A stretch of 64,000 nt of DNA from Henckelia pumila (lineage: Eukaryota; Streptophyta; Magnoliopsida; Lamiales; Gesneriaceae), in the NCBI RefSeq assembly GCF_033568475.1, contig NC_133123.1:434001-498000 (forward strand), in the 5' to 3' direction. The position numbers were made by a program, and so were the translations under genes. Of this stretch, positions 46,980 through 59,749 are shown in pieces. How positions within the stretch are numbered: position 1 is the stretch's first letter; each line of letters begins with the position of its first letter. Below the pieces are notes generated by a model. The model did not search any database and had not been told where the DNA came from. It saw only the letters and a list, made by a program, of their open reading frames with translations.

Positions 46980-49900
46980 TAATTCAGGGAATCTCTGCCT
47001 CATGTCAGATTCTGTCTCCCAAGTCGCTTCTTCGACTCCGTGATGACTCTACTGAACTTTCACTAAAGGGATCGATTTGGTTCTGAGTTGTTTCTCATTT
47101 CTGTCAAGGATCTGAATCGGTCTCTCGAAATAACTCATAGTTTCATCAAGTTCGGCTTCGTCAGGTTGAAGAACATGAGAAGGATCGGGGTGATATTTCC
47201 TCAACATCGAGACGTGAAATACGTCGTGAATTCCAGATAAAGAAGGAGAAAGTGCTAATTTTTAGGCTAGATCACCTATCTTCTGCAAAATCTCATATGG
47301 ACCGATGAATCTCGGTGACAACTTCCCTCTCTTCCCAAATCTAACAGTACCTCTAAACGGAGAAATCTTCAAGAATACTCGGTCTCCCTGATCGAAAGAT
47401 AGAGGTCTGCGACGGATATTCGCATACTTCGCTTGTCGATCCTGAGCAGTCTTCATTCTCAATCGAATAATCTTCACCTGCTCAGCCATATCACGAATCA
47501 TATCTGGTCCCAAGCCTGGGGACTCAGACATCTCATCCCAGTACATAGGAGATCTGCACTTTTTTTCGTACAACGCTTCGAATGGTGTCATTCCTATACT
47601 CGTCTGGAAGCTGTTGTTGTATGAAAACTCAACGAGAGGCAATGAATCTTGCCAAGTAGTGCCAAAGTCAAGCACCACTGCTCGTAACATATCCTCCAGA
47701 GTCTGAATCGTCCGTTCTGATTGACCGTCGGTCTGAGGATGGTATGCTGTACTCAAGTGCAAGCGAGTACCAAGAGCCTCCTGTAGACTGTGCCAAAAAT
47801 GAGAAATAAACCGAGGATCTCGGTCTGAAACAATCGATCTCGGCACACCGTGAAATCTGACAATCTCTCTAACATACAACTCGGCCATCTGATCGTGACA
47901 ATATGTCATCCGATACGAAATAAAACAAGTAGACTTTGTCAAACGATCAATCACTACCCAAATGGCATCGCATCCTCGAACAGATCGGGGTAGTTTCGTG
48001 ACGAAATCCATCGAGATATGATCCCGCTTCTGTTCCGGAACAGATAAACTATGCAGAAGACCTCCCGACCTCTTTTTCTTGGCTTTCACCTGCTGACAGT
48101 TCAGACAACGTGATACAAACCTCGCAACATCACTCTTCATCTTCTTCCACCAAAACTGACTCTTCAGGTCGTTATACATCTTTTGGCCTCCTGTATGAAC
48201 ACTGAACCGACTGCAATGTGCCTTTCGCAGAATACTCTATCTCATCTCAACAATATCAGGCACGACAATACGATTATTCACAAATAAAACATCATCACTG
48301 ATCTGAAACTCAGACTTGTGTCCAGATCTCACTTTCTCTATCGAATTCTGAATACTCTCATCGGATTTCTGTGCTTATCTGATCGACACAAACAACTCTA
48401 GCTCGGCCAGGATAGCACAAACTCTGATAGGACTCCTATCTGATTCAAACTCCAATCCAAAATTGCAACAGTCGTTAATCAAACGAGACACACCGATGGT
48501 CGAAAGAGATAAAGAACAAAGCTTGCGACTCAAAGCATCGGCAGCTGCATTCGACTTCCCCGGGTAATACTTAATCTCGCGGTCAAAGTCCTTCAATAAA
48601 TCTAGCCATCTCCTCTGTCTCATATTCAACTCAGACTGTGAAAACAAGTATGTAAGACTCTTATGATCAAAAAAGATCTCAAAAGACTCACCGTACAAAT
48701 AGTGACGCCAGATCTTCAAGGCAAAAACAATAGCAGTGAGTTCAAGATCGTGAACTGGATAGCAAGTCTCGTGCGGTTTCAACTGCCTCGACGCATACGC
48801 TATCACGTGCTTCCTCTGCATAAGAATACATCCAAGACCAAAATGGGAAGCATCGCAATACACTGTAAACCTCCAGAACCTGATGGAATAGAAAGTATCG
48901 GAGCACTAGTCAATCTCTTCTTCAACTCAATGAAACTGTTCTCACACTCTTCAGTCCAAACAAAAGGCGCGTTCTTCTGAGTCAGCTGGGTAATCGGCAG
49001 AAACACTGGATAAATCTGCGATAGTAACCAGCTAAACCCATAAAACTTCGAATCTCAGGCACAAAAGTCGGCCTACGCCAGTTCATAACTGCCTCGATCT
49101 TGCTGGGATCGACAGAAATCCCATCTCCCGAGATAATGTGACCAAGAAAAATGACTCGGTCCAACCAAAACTCGCACTTTGACAGTTTGGAAAACAACTG
49201 TTCGGTTCTCAAAATCTGCAAAACAATCCTCAGATGCCCTGCATTATCAGCACGACTCTTCGAATAGATCAGGATATCGTCAATGAAAATAATAACAAAC
49301 TCATCTAGAAAACGCTGAAAGATTCGGTTCATCAACCCCATAAATACCGCTGGGGCGTTAGACAAACCGAACGACATGACAAAAAATTCAAAGTGGTCAT
49401 ACCTCGTTCGAAACGCAGTCTTAGGAACATCCTCTTCACGAACTCTCAGTTGATGATACCCAGACCTCAAATCTATCTTCGAATAGATACACGAACCCTG
49501 CAATTGGTCAAAAAGATCATCTATACGAGGTAAAGGATACCCGTTCTTAACCGTCGCCTGATTCAATTGGCGATAGTCAATGCAGAGACGCATAGAGCCA
49601 TCTTTCTTTCTAATAAATAGAACAGGAGCACCCCAAGGCGATACACTAGGTCGAATGTATCCCTTGGCAATCAATTCTTCCAACTGCTCCTTCAATTCCT
49701 TCAATTCAATCGGAGCCATTCTATACGGAGCTTTAGAAATCGGCTAAGTACCTGACGTCAATTCGATGCCAAATTCAATCTCACGAATAGGCGGTAATCC
49801 CGGAATTTCATCTGAGAATACATCAGGAAACTCTCTAACCACTGGTATATCAATCAACTCAGTGCTAGACTTCAAAACATCGATCGCATAAATAAAAAAT

Positions 49901-51533
49901 CCCTCGGATCCTTTCTGCAACAATCTAGTCATAGACAATACAGAAATCAAAGGAATTCTAGAACGAGAACCCTTACCAAAGAATCTCCACTCGTCTGACA
50001 TCTCTGGTCTGAAACGGACTATCTTCTGAAAACAATCTACTGTAGCTCTGTACTTAGTCAAAACATCTATGCCAACTATGCAGTCAAAGTCAGACAAACC
50101 AAGTACAATACAGTGGAACTCGATCAAATTTCCTTCAAAACTCAATCCACAATTCCTAACAAAATTCCTCGAAACAATTCCTCCACCTAAAGGTGAAGTA
50201 ACAGAAACTACAGAAGGTAATGGCTCAAAAGGCAAGGCATGCATCAACACAAATTTCTCAGATATGAAAGAGTGAGAAGCACCTGTATCTATCAAAATAT
50301 TAGTAGGATAATCAAAGATCATACAATTACCTGCAATCACATCATCAGGTGCAGCCTGAGCCTGATCCTCATTCAGAGCATACACTCTCGCCTGCTGTCT
50401 AGGAGGTTGGTTCAAATTCTGGTTGCCTCCTTGACGATTCTGTTGTTGAGGTTGGAAAGAGTGAACTGCATTCAATTGCCTCTGAGGCTGAGATGACTGT
50501 AGAGAAGCATTTCCACTATGTGCTTGCTCAGAGCCCCGTTGAGGACAAAGTCTAGCATAATGCCCCGTCTGCTGACAAATATAGCAATTCCCAAAAATTT
50601 CCCTACACTGGTCACTGGAGTGACGACCTCCCACACTTGCTACAAGAAGTACCAAAGGAACCTGAACCTTGGCTATAACTGTTCTGTTTCGAGCCACCAG
50701 AACTTGAAGAACTGCTTCGCGAGTTCTTAAACTGCTTTCCTTTGGGACGAAAGTAATTCTTCTTATAACCTCCACTGCTAACACCTTCAGTCCTCGGTGG
50801 TTGATTCTGGTATTGGGACGGTTGGGCCTGAAACTGCATCTGTTGTTGCTGAGGGGCAAACTGATTCCCTCTCTGCCTTATCAGTCCAGCTTCCGCACCC
50901 TTGGCATGATCCATTGAATCAGAAGTTATTCGGCCTTCCGGTATTCACCAGAACAAAGATATCAGGGTTCAAACTGTTAATAAAGTGGTCAGCTTTCGCT
51001 TCCTCATTGTCAGAAATGTGTGGATCAAACCTCAATAGACTGTCAAATTTGGTAACATAATCTTCGATACTCAAATTTCCTTGCTTCAAATTTGCGAACT
51101 CGACATTCTTATCCTTACGGTACGAAACTAGGAAGAATCGTTTATAAAACTCAGTCTTGAACAGAATCCAGTTGATAAACGTACCTCTGTTCTCCATGGC
51201 TTTCTTAGTCGAGGTCCACCATTTCTTAGCCACTCCGTGCAGCTGATGAATAACCAATCTAATTCGCCGGTCATCGGAATAGTCGAGAGAATCAAAAAGC
51301 TGATCTATATCATCCAACCAGCCCTCGCAATCCACGAGATTCTCTGTACCTTTCAAGATCGGTGGTCGGAAAGACTGAAACCTCTTCAGTAAGGTTTCCA
51401 TAGGGGTAGCCGTGGCATCCATCTGATTATCAACCGTATCGCCCTGGTCATTCTGAGAAGTCACTACAGGTGGAGTTTCAGTCGTAGGAAAAACTGGCGG
51501 AGTATTCAAGTTCAATCTTCTTCGAGTACCCAT
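46980..51533 (-). CDS. Chromovirus gag-pol region
   Basis: Fossil coding region read right to left. Gag lies at about 50612-51533 ([21 protein letters not shown]). The zinc knuckle [14 protein letters not shown] is at about 50,560. The protease has [14 protein letters not shown] at 48982-49719 has FIDDILIYS, RNase H is at 48375-48863 ([13 protein letters not shown]), and integrase at 47262-48179 ([22 protein letters not shown]). A chromodomain-like tail lies at about 46,985-47,160 ([16 protein letters not shown]). The copy is broken in several places. Confidence 0.9.
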
Positions 51534-51843
51534 CTAAAATCAAAGGGATTAGGACACAGATATCTCAATCTCAAAATTCCAGTGTCCCACAACCTCTGAT
51601 CTTCTAACACAATTCAAAAGATGGAACTCGGATCCAATGAAAGATTATAGTTCATATCTCAATCAATTCATGCTTTATAAATTAAATCACATAATCATGT
51701 AATTCAAATAATTCTCAATCAATAAAGCATGCTCGCATCGTATTTAATAAATCAATTAAATAACTCAAACACATGCGAGAAGCCAATACAAGCAGACTCG
51801 ATCTACCCCGCTCTCTTCTAAATTCAGTCCAAGATCTTAACTC

Positions 51844-51855
51844 TCTCTGATACCA
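51844..51855 (-). other. Primer binding site of the chromovirus
   Basis: The minus strand reads TGGTATCAGAGA five bases after the 5' LTR end, matching the complement of the initiator tRNA-Met 3' end. Confidence 0.85.
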
Positions 51856-51860
51856 CTTAA

Positions 51861-53893
51861 TGTGAGGCCTCGATTTTAATCGTAAACTTAGAGTGAAGAA
51901 ATTGATCAACACAATTAAACAATAAGAATTAAGACATTGAAATATCTTCTTCTTTTTTTGAATAGTTCCCGCTCGATCTGTAAATTCTTACCGATCGAGC
52001 GGCCAAGGATTCCAAATCCACTGTCCAGCAAAAACAGGACCCCCGCTCGATCGGTAAAATCTTTATATCGAGCGGACACAAAAATGTCCAACTCTCTGAT
52101 CTGGTATAGGGGTGCTCGCTCGATCGGTGAACTTCTACCGATCGAGCGAGATGCTCTGTACCAGAAATAAAACTGGTTTTTCCTCAAAAATTCAACTCCA
52201 ACTCTATCAAATACTTTCCAAACATCATAATCTCATTCAATAAGATATAAAAGTATTCGATTCTAGATGCATACAATCTTCAACAAAAATCATGCATAAG
52301 TTCCAACTAGTTCGACTTATACAAAACAACAGGAGTTCAAAAATACATAAATGACTCCTAACATTTAAGCCTCACTTCTATCATCTCATTCCCGATCTAG
52401 CCATGAGGTCTCTGACTTGATCCTGCCCCACCTGTTGCCAAGTACACATACAAACAAAGACAACAGCCGGATAATCCGGTGAGAATAATATTCCCAGTAA
52501 AAGAGACTAGCATACAATATCACATAATATATCAAAACATGGTATATAATCAAATTCCACATATACCTCAAGTAATTCATTCAATTGTGGAATTAAAATG
52601 ATATGCATGACTTTGAAACTTCTGGATTATCAGACTCAGATAATCAAAAGGAATTCTTCTTTCTTTCTTCGGTTTGGGATCCCGAGGTTAAAATATTCAA
52701 CAATCACATCGAGCTCCCCTTTCGAGGTGGATGAGGTATATTTTAATCCTTTAGACTCTAGGGCATTATAGTGAGTTAATCGACACTTGTAGTAAATCGC
52801 CTACCAAGGCCACGAAACTATAATCTCCAGATCGTCTAATTCAAAATGAATAATCAATCGGTTCAATATGAATACATATGAAATCTCATGCATTCAAATA
52901 TCAATTCAATCATAAGTTTAATAAGCATATAAACATGCAATATGTGATTTCTTCTAGGACACTCGAATCAATCTGAATTCAAGTTAATCGTCCTATTTCA
53001 TTCCAAAGTCGTCTTATACCTCTTCTCGTCGCTTCACACTCTTCAATCTGTAAAACAATAAATCCTCAATTCAATATCAACTCAAGTTCATCAATCGATA
53101 TAGAAAGACATCGATACTATACCGGCTCAACTCTTCCAAACTGACAAAAGCTGCAACTCTAGCAACTCCAAGGACTCCCAATCAATCTATCAGAAGAAGT
53201 CACAGATCAATATCGACATCAAAAACTCAATCAAACTCGATACGATCAAAACATCGAAACGATATCCAAAACTCAAACTGACGGCATAACGGCTGTAAAC
53301 TGATCAAACCGAAATTGCAGACAGCAGAATATCAATTCCAAATACTCAAACCAATCATCTAACATCATTTCCAAGTCAAACCCAACACATCTCAAAAATC
53401 TAAGTTTCGAAAATCATAAGAAAAATCATATCAAATCCGATCGTCGATAAATTTTCGAATCGTCTTAGATATAATATCACAGCAACCTCAAGACCATCCT
53501 CTCCGAATATCAATCAATTTTAAAGACATCCAAAAATTCAAACCTCGTAGAAATAAGAGAAACTTACTTCCAAACGGAGCACTCGATGCTGTGATCGCAG
53601 ATATCTACTTCGGATCAAATTCCAACGGACGGATCGAGTTAAAATCGAAATCACAAAAGCTTGGAAGCTTTTTGATCGCCTACAATGGTGAAGGAACGTT
53701 GTGGAGGGGATGATGGAGTGGTGCAAAAGACTTAGTCAAAGTCCAATATATAACAAAGCTCAATTTTGCGTTTTAGTCCCTAAAATTTCTGAAATTTTCA
53801 AAAAGGTTCCTGATTAATAAAAATCGGCTCTCGAATTCTGAAATCACTTAATATCTCAAATAACATCAATTAAGATAAAAACGGGGCGTTACA
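51861..53893 (-). repeat. 5' LTR of the chromovirus (right copy)
   Basis: 2,033 bp, starting TGTAACGCCCCG at 53893 and ending CACA at 51861. It carries the same hairpin block at about 51,969-52,152, where the middle hairpin has decayed. Confidence 0.94.
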
Positions 53894-54759
53894 GCTATCC
53901 TTTGACCATGTGATGCATTGTTGTAACGAACATTGCAGGCTTCTTATTGTGTGTATAAATTATTATCCTTTTTTTGAAATTGAGTTATGAGAAGATTTTG
54001 ACTTTGATTTATGCCTCACGGGATTATATGGAAGTTTTTTTTTTTACTTTTGTGCTAGGAGATGTTGCCATAATTTTGAGAGTGTGGTATGTGTTCATTT
54101 GTGATTATTTGGGCTAGTTAACCATGTTGACTTTCCTGAAAGCAGTGATCTTTGGATTGTGTTGTAATAGTTACACTAAAAAGTGTGATCCTTTTGAATC
54201 TTGAGAGTCCGTAAACGGCTGCGGGATATAGGAATCTTTACCCGTGCTGGAATCTCCTTTTTACTGTTGTTTTTGTGGTTTTGTTTCCTATTACATTTAG
54301 TAGCATGTACAGTTTCTGTCATGAATAGTGTTAGCGGGAATATGGTGGGTCTGGGGATGGACCCGCGAGACAAAAGTGCGCTTTTTGAGGTTCATGTTGT
54401 TTTTTTATTGATGATTCTGATTTTTGGGGATTTTTTTTTGGAAGTGTTTCCTAAAAAAAGAAAGAAAAAGTTTATTTTGGTGATCTGAATCAACTAAAAA
54501 GTCTGATTTGAGCTGAGAGATTATGATGGAAGATAAGCCTTGGTAAGGAAATAATTTGGTACAAATAATTCTCGTATTTATGCTGATCAGTTTGGATTAA
54601 GGACTGTGCTTGTAGGTAGTAGAAGGCACATTTACTGATCAGTTTGGATTAAGGACTGTGATTGATATAGATTTATGAGCTTTGTTTAGGTAGTGTGAAC
54701 TGTGTATTGGTGAATGGTGTCTTGAGATGCAGTTTATCTTGTTTTTGCTTTGGACGCAG

Positions 54760-56186
54760 TGAAAAAGTTTCCATCCAGGCTCTGAAGTCCAGCGACTGGC
54801 AACTTGAAGGAGAATTTGATATATTTTACAGCCAGCCCAAAATTAAGTCATTTGCTGACACTAGGCACTTAGAGAAGCACGACAATAGATACAAAGGTTT
54901 TCTTTTTGAGAACTTGCTAATGTGATTTCTGAGGGCATATAGCCTTTCTCCTTTCCCTTCTTGTTATTTGATTTATAAATTCAAATTCCATGGCATTCTT
55001 CTTGATTTCTCTTTTCCTTTGAATTGGGAAAGCATCTGAAGTCTAATTTATTGGACTATACAACAATTCTTGGTTACATTACTGCCTGCTTTTTAGCCTG
55101 AAACCTTGAGACACTTTGCCATGGTGTGCAGATACACATACTGATATGATATTGGCTGATGGAATCACTCTCCTGTGCAATGATATTCAGGTAGATTTTG
55201 CAACTGCTCACTTACAGGTTTTTGTTATCGTTTAGTAATTCCTATTCAGAGATTTGGGGATAAGCATCCTCCGACATCCTTGTGCCTTGTGGATTTTTTT
55301 GGATCACATTTTTTTCATCTCTAGTTTATATTTTTTTATGCCATTGAGTGTTATTTAAATATTCTTTGGATTTTTTTATTTGTCAAGTTGATCCTCAGGA
55401 CATTGTCATGGTAAGTTCTAAAACCGTGTTTTCTGAACATCTAGCATAAGTTAACATTTTTATGTGGTTTTAATCAAATAACACGTTAAAAATAATGATA
55501 ATAGGTCATACGTGGAGCCACAAAGGTGGCAACATTTTTTTAAGGGTTGTGCTGGTATTTACCCTTTTCTTTTTAAAATTAAATCTGAACCTGCAAACTG
55601 CTGCTCAAGAGAACTCCAGGATTTAGTGAAATGTCTACACTTTACAGCAATCAGTACCTAATTTGTTGTAACTGAGAATTTATGGATCGTCCTCTGCGAT
55701 GTTCAAATTTTATTTTTTTTTTTGTGAAATAAAGGATTTTGAGTCATGGGAATTGGGAATAATATTCTTTAGCCATCTAACCTATCGATTGCAGATGCAT
55801 CATATTTTTTTGTTTTGTCTATTTCTCTTAAAAATTTTCCTACCTTGTTTTGACCCATTGATCATAGACATAATTTATTTTATTCAACAAGTAAATTTTT
55901 AGATAAAAAAGAGTCTATACAACTACATTGGCGTGTCTAGGAAAAACAAAATTTCAAACTATTTACCAATTCATCCAAAAACAAAAGTGATGGAAAAACC
56001 GATTATAGAGATCTATAAACAACAAACTTAACATTGAAAATGATTGGATATATATGGGAATGGCCATAATCATGACATACGTTTATATTGGTTTGGACTG
56101 CAGCTGGTTGTTTCATGGCATATGAAGGCTGCCACAATGTGGGAGTTCTCAAAGCAGGAGTTTATTGGTGGATTGCAATCTCTTGG
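54760..56186 (+). pseudogene. Captured fragment of a DCN1-like (cullin neddylation) gene
   Basis: Plus-strand exons matching plant DCN1-like proteins. 54760-54896: end of the UBA domain, with KVSIQALKSSDWQLEGEFD. 55132-55190: DMILADGITLLCNDIQ. About 55387-55410: VDPQDIVM. 56104-56186: LVVSWHMKAATMWEFSKQEF. The introns are kept, so the copy was taken from genomic DNA. The acceptor before the third piece is not an AG at the expected base, and the start and the rest of the PONY/DCUN1 domain are missing. It is a captured, non-functional fragment on the right arm of the CACTA element. Confidence 0.82.
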
Positions 56187-56980
56187 GTGAGTACAGGTCA
56201 ATTTTTTTATTCTCTGTCAAGTTAAAACAATGGAAGCAACAACTAATGCATTATAAAGGATCAGTGCTTTGAGAATCTTTGTGTGACTTTATGTTTCCAC
56301 TTGCAAAATTCTTACACCGGTGTAGATTTTGTCGGCCTCGTGTTGGTTTCGTCCCTGTACATTGGGGCCGTTTCTTTTTAATAAGGACAAATTTAAAAAA
56401 AAATATGCTAACCTATTTGAAATATTATGTCCTTAGGCTATCGTGTTGGAGTTTGATATGCTTCCACTGTGTTGTCATTTATAAATTTATGGTTATTTCA
56501 TTCCATCTAATGCCTTTGCTTGAACCTGAATATATTCAAAGTATCTAAAAGGAATCTTCCTCAATTTCATTTGGTGGAAACTAAATGCACTCGTTTACTC
56601 GTTATCTGTGGCTTTCTTTAATGTTTTAACTGTAGATTCATGCTAGCATATTCTCTCCAGTTATTTTTTATGTGTTTATATGCGGCTCTGTTCTATCATT
56701 TGTTTTCTCCATAAATGCGCATAGTATGTTGTTTGCCACTCATATTTGATTTTCCTACCTTCTCAATTATTTCAAATTTTGTTTTCAGGCTGTGTTATAT
56801 TTAACATGTGTTATCTAATGTCGTATTTCAGAAGTCTGGTTCTTACTGGTGGCGGAGATCATCGCTGACTGTGGTGGGCATTTCCTTGGGCCTCATCAAC
56901 AGTTCCTTCTGTAGTCACTTGTTTCGTATTTATTCAGAGAGACTGCATTGTTAGGATTGACACACAGTCCACATGTTATG

Positions 56981-59106
56981 TGTAACGCCCCGAAATTATC
57001 TTAATGGACTTTATTTGAAAGAATCAGAGATTCTAGAAGTCGAGGGCCGATTCGATTTGGATCAGGGACTAGAATGCAATTTTTGGAAATTTCAAGGACT
57101 AAAACGCAAAATTAGATTTGTTATATTATTTGGTATTGGAATTCATTTGACCAAGTCTCCTTAGCCTTCTTCATCTCCTCCATCACGTTTCTCCTCATTG
57201 AAGCTTGGGAAACGTTTCTTCAAGCTTTCAGATTTGAGTTTCCGGTCGATCCGTCCGTTGGAATTTAATTCTGAAGACAGATTAGCAATCACAGCATATA
57301 GTGCTCCGTTTGGAAGTAAGTTTCTCTTATTTCTAAGAGGTTTGAATTTTTGGATGTCTTTAGAATTGATTGATATTCGGAGAGGATGATTATGAGTTTG
57401 CAGTGATCGTATATCTAAGACGGTTCAAAAATCTAACGACGATCGGAATTGTTATGATTTTCTTAGTGATTTTCAAAATCTTTGAATTTGAGATGTGTTG
57501 GGATTGGATTGGAAATTATATGTATTGATTGAAATGAGTTTATTGGATTGTTGAATTGCTGTCTGTGTTTCCGGTTGGATCAGTTTATAGCCATTATGCC
57601 GTCAGTTTGAGTTTTGGATATCATTTCTATGTTTTGATCGTATCGAGTTTGAGTGAGCTTTTGATGTCGATATTGATCCTTATGACTCCTTCTGATAGAT
57701 TGAATTGAAGTCAGCAGAGTTGCGAGATAGCAGCTTTGGACAGTTTGGAAGATTGAAGTCGGTACAGTATCGATTTTTTTATTTATCGATCGAAGAAGTT
57801 TGATTGAGTTTTGAATGAATTTGATTGGATATTGATTATTATCCTTATTATTGATTTTTTTCAGATTGAAGTACCTTCGAAGCGAATAAGGTATAAGATG
57901 ACTTTGAAATGGTATAGGACGATTAACTCGAATCCGGATTCATTCGAGTGTCCTAGAAGAAATCACATACTTGCATGTTGATATGCTTATATGAATTTAT
58001 GATTGAATTTATATTTGAATGCATGAGATTACATATGCATTCATATTGAGACGATTGATTATTCATTTTGAATTAGACGATCTGGAGATTATAGCTGAGT
58101 GGCCTTGGTAGGCGATTTACTACAAGTGTCGATTAACTCACTATAATGCCCTAGAGTCTAGAGGATTAAAATATACCTCGTCCATCTCGAAAGGGGAGTT
58201 CGGTGTAATCGTTGGATATTTTAACCTCGGGATCCCAAACCGAAGAAAGAAAAAAAGAAGAATTTCATTTGATTATCTGAGTCTGATAATCCAGAAGTTT
58301 TAAAGTCATGCATATCATTTTAATTCCGCAATTTAATGAATTACTTGAGAAATATGTGGAATTTGATTTGATATCATGTTTTGATATATTTACATGTTAT
58401 TATATGCTAGTCTCTTTTACTGGGAATATTATTCTCACCGGATTATCCGACTGTTGTCTTGTCTTTGTATGTGTGCTTGGCAACAGGTGGGGCAGGACAG
58501 AGTCAGAGATCGCATGGCTAGATGGTCGAGTTGATAGAGTGAGTCCTTGGTGTTTTAGAAGTCGATTATGTAATCGAACTTGTTTGTATTAGGATTGTAA
58601 TAGCTAGAACCGATGCATGTTCTATCCTTTTGAGTATTGATCAACTCTAGAACTTCATGTCTTATTTGGAGAGATTGTGATTTAATGCATGATTATGTTT
58701 TGATGAAAATTTGGGAGTTGTATTGCTTGATTTCGGCTCTGTAATTGCTGAGGTTTTTCTGGTGTAGCAGAGCACGGACCCCGTGCCTCTTTTGTGTAAG
58801 GGTCTGTGCCTCCTCGCATTTCAGAATCTTGGTTTTTTTTGTGCATGCACGGACCCCGTGCCCTTCATGTGTAAGGGTCCATGTAGGCTGGCAGAAAATT
58901 GGCTATTTTTTATGTTTTGCACGGACCCCCTTCCGGACTTGACCCGGGGTCCGTGTGGTTTTGAAATTGTAGGCACGGACCCGTGCACGGATGTGTGCAC
59001 GGGGGTCCGTGCATGTGTTGTATAAAAAAAAAATTCATTACTTGTAATCTTGTATGCTTTATTATTGTTTATCCTGAGATTAGATGATTAGAATCGAGGT
59101 CTCACA
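56981..59106 (+). mobile_element. Solo LTR of the chromovirus family
   Basis: 2,126 bp, beginning TGTAACGCCCCG and ending GAGGTCTCACA, flanked by the perfect duplication TTATG (56976-56980 and 59107-59111). The sequence is related to the 2,033-bp LTRs, read in the opposite direction, for example AGTGTCCTAGAAGAAATCAC. There is no internal region, so it arose by LTR-LTR recombination. It also sits within the CACTA element. Confidence 0.93.
58772..59012. repeat. Hairpin block in the solo LTR
   Basis: Four inverted repeats in a row at 58772-58809, 58847-58884, 58919-58956 and 58973-59012. All have GCACGGACCC on one arm and a variant of GGGTCCGTGC on the other. The last has a longer stem with an inner CCGTGCAC/GTGCACGG. 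The arm sequence is unrelated to that of the full-length element's LTR hairpins. Confidence 0.92.
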
Positions 59107-59269
59107 TTATGGCACAAATATTACCAAGATTTTCAGTATTAAATGTGTTTTAGTGTGATTTAGATAAATATCTTGTTCTTTTTATGAGAATATTTCGTCC
59201 CACATCTTTGCACTTTCATATATTTTAATGATGTTATTTATATAGACATTTAAATTTGCAAAAAAAAAG

Positions 59270-59640
59270 TCGAAAACAACGTTTTTAACGACAACATTTT
59301 TTCACCCAAATTAACAAAGAAGCACAACGCTTTTTTAAGCTATCTCTAGAAAGCACAACGCTTTTTTACACTTAAAAAGCGTTGTCCTTGCTTAGATCTA
59401 CAACTCTTTTTACGCGTTGTAATTTCTTGAAACAACAACGCTTTTAAGCGTTGTCTTTTCCGAATACCACAACGCTTTTTAAGCGTTGTATTTTCCGCAT
59501 ACCACAACGCTTTTAAAGCGTTGTCTTTTCCGAATATCATAACGCTTTTTTCGTGTTGTCTTTGACCGCGGTCTTTTACAACACTGCCTACGACAACGCT
59601 TTTTCTGGGACAACAACAACGCGTAAAAAGCGTTGTGGTT
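59270..59640. repeat. Right subterminal repeats of the CACTA element
   Basis: Many copies of ACAACGCTTTT and AAGCGTTGT in both directions, mirroring the left end at 41890-42115. Small frames that open here are low-complexity by-products. Confidence 0.9.
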
Positions 59641-59749
59641 GGCCTTTTTTCTTGTAGTGAATATTTATTAATGTTTGGTAAGTTCCTGTTACCTGCTGCT
59701 CTAAATAGTAAATCGAGTTACAAGGAAATTGGTTCCTGTGACTTGTAAT

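Larger units (their letters stand above)
44841..53893 (-). mobile_element. Ty3/gypsy chromovirus (Tekay/Del-like), nested in the CACTA element
   Basis: A 9.05-kb minus-strand element with two 2,033-bp LTRs (TGTAACGCCCCG...GAGGCCTCACA). The flanks are GCTGT (44836-44840) and GCTAT (53894-53898), a 5-bp duplication with one difference. The order is gag, zinc knuckle, protease, RT, RNase H, integrase and a chromodomain-like tail, the Tekay/Del arrangement with long LTRs. The LTRs differ by perhaps 2% by eye, so it is older than the Tat element. The coding region is broken in several places. Confidence 0.94.
41861..59659. mobile_element. CACTA (En/Spm-type) DNA transposon with captured gene fragments
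   Basis: The ends are CACTACAACAAAAA at 41861 and TTTTTTCTTGTAGTG at 59659, imperfect terminal inverted repeats starting CACTA. The 3-bp duplication AAT flanks both ends (41858-41860 and 59660-59662). Subterminal regions are packed with the inverted word ACAACGCTTTT/AAAAGCGTTGT, as usual in this superfamily. No CACTA transposase was recognised, so it looks non-autonomous. Inside are fragments of an ABCC transporter gene and a DCN1-like gene. A full-length chromovirus and a solo LTR later inserted. Without those two the element is about 6.6 kb. Confidence 0.92.

Noticed and set aside
54201-54488. A 95-codon + strand frame with hydrophobic stretches right of the chromovirus.
   Set aside because: Poly-T runs give Phe/Leu-rich chance peptides; no family is recognised and there is no splice support.
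58745-59025. Short open frames with repeated RARTPC and CTDP peptides in the solo LTR.
   Set aside because: They are produced by the repeated GCACGGACCC hairpin arms.
59346-59540. A 64-codon minus frame rich in KDNALKA-type repeats.
   Set aside because: It is a by-product of the CACTA subterminal AAGCGTTGT repeats.
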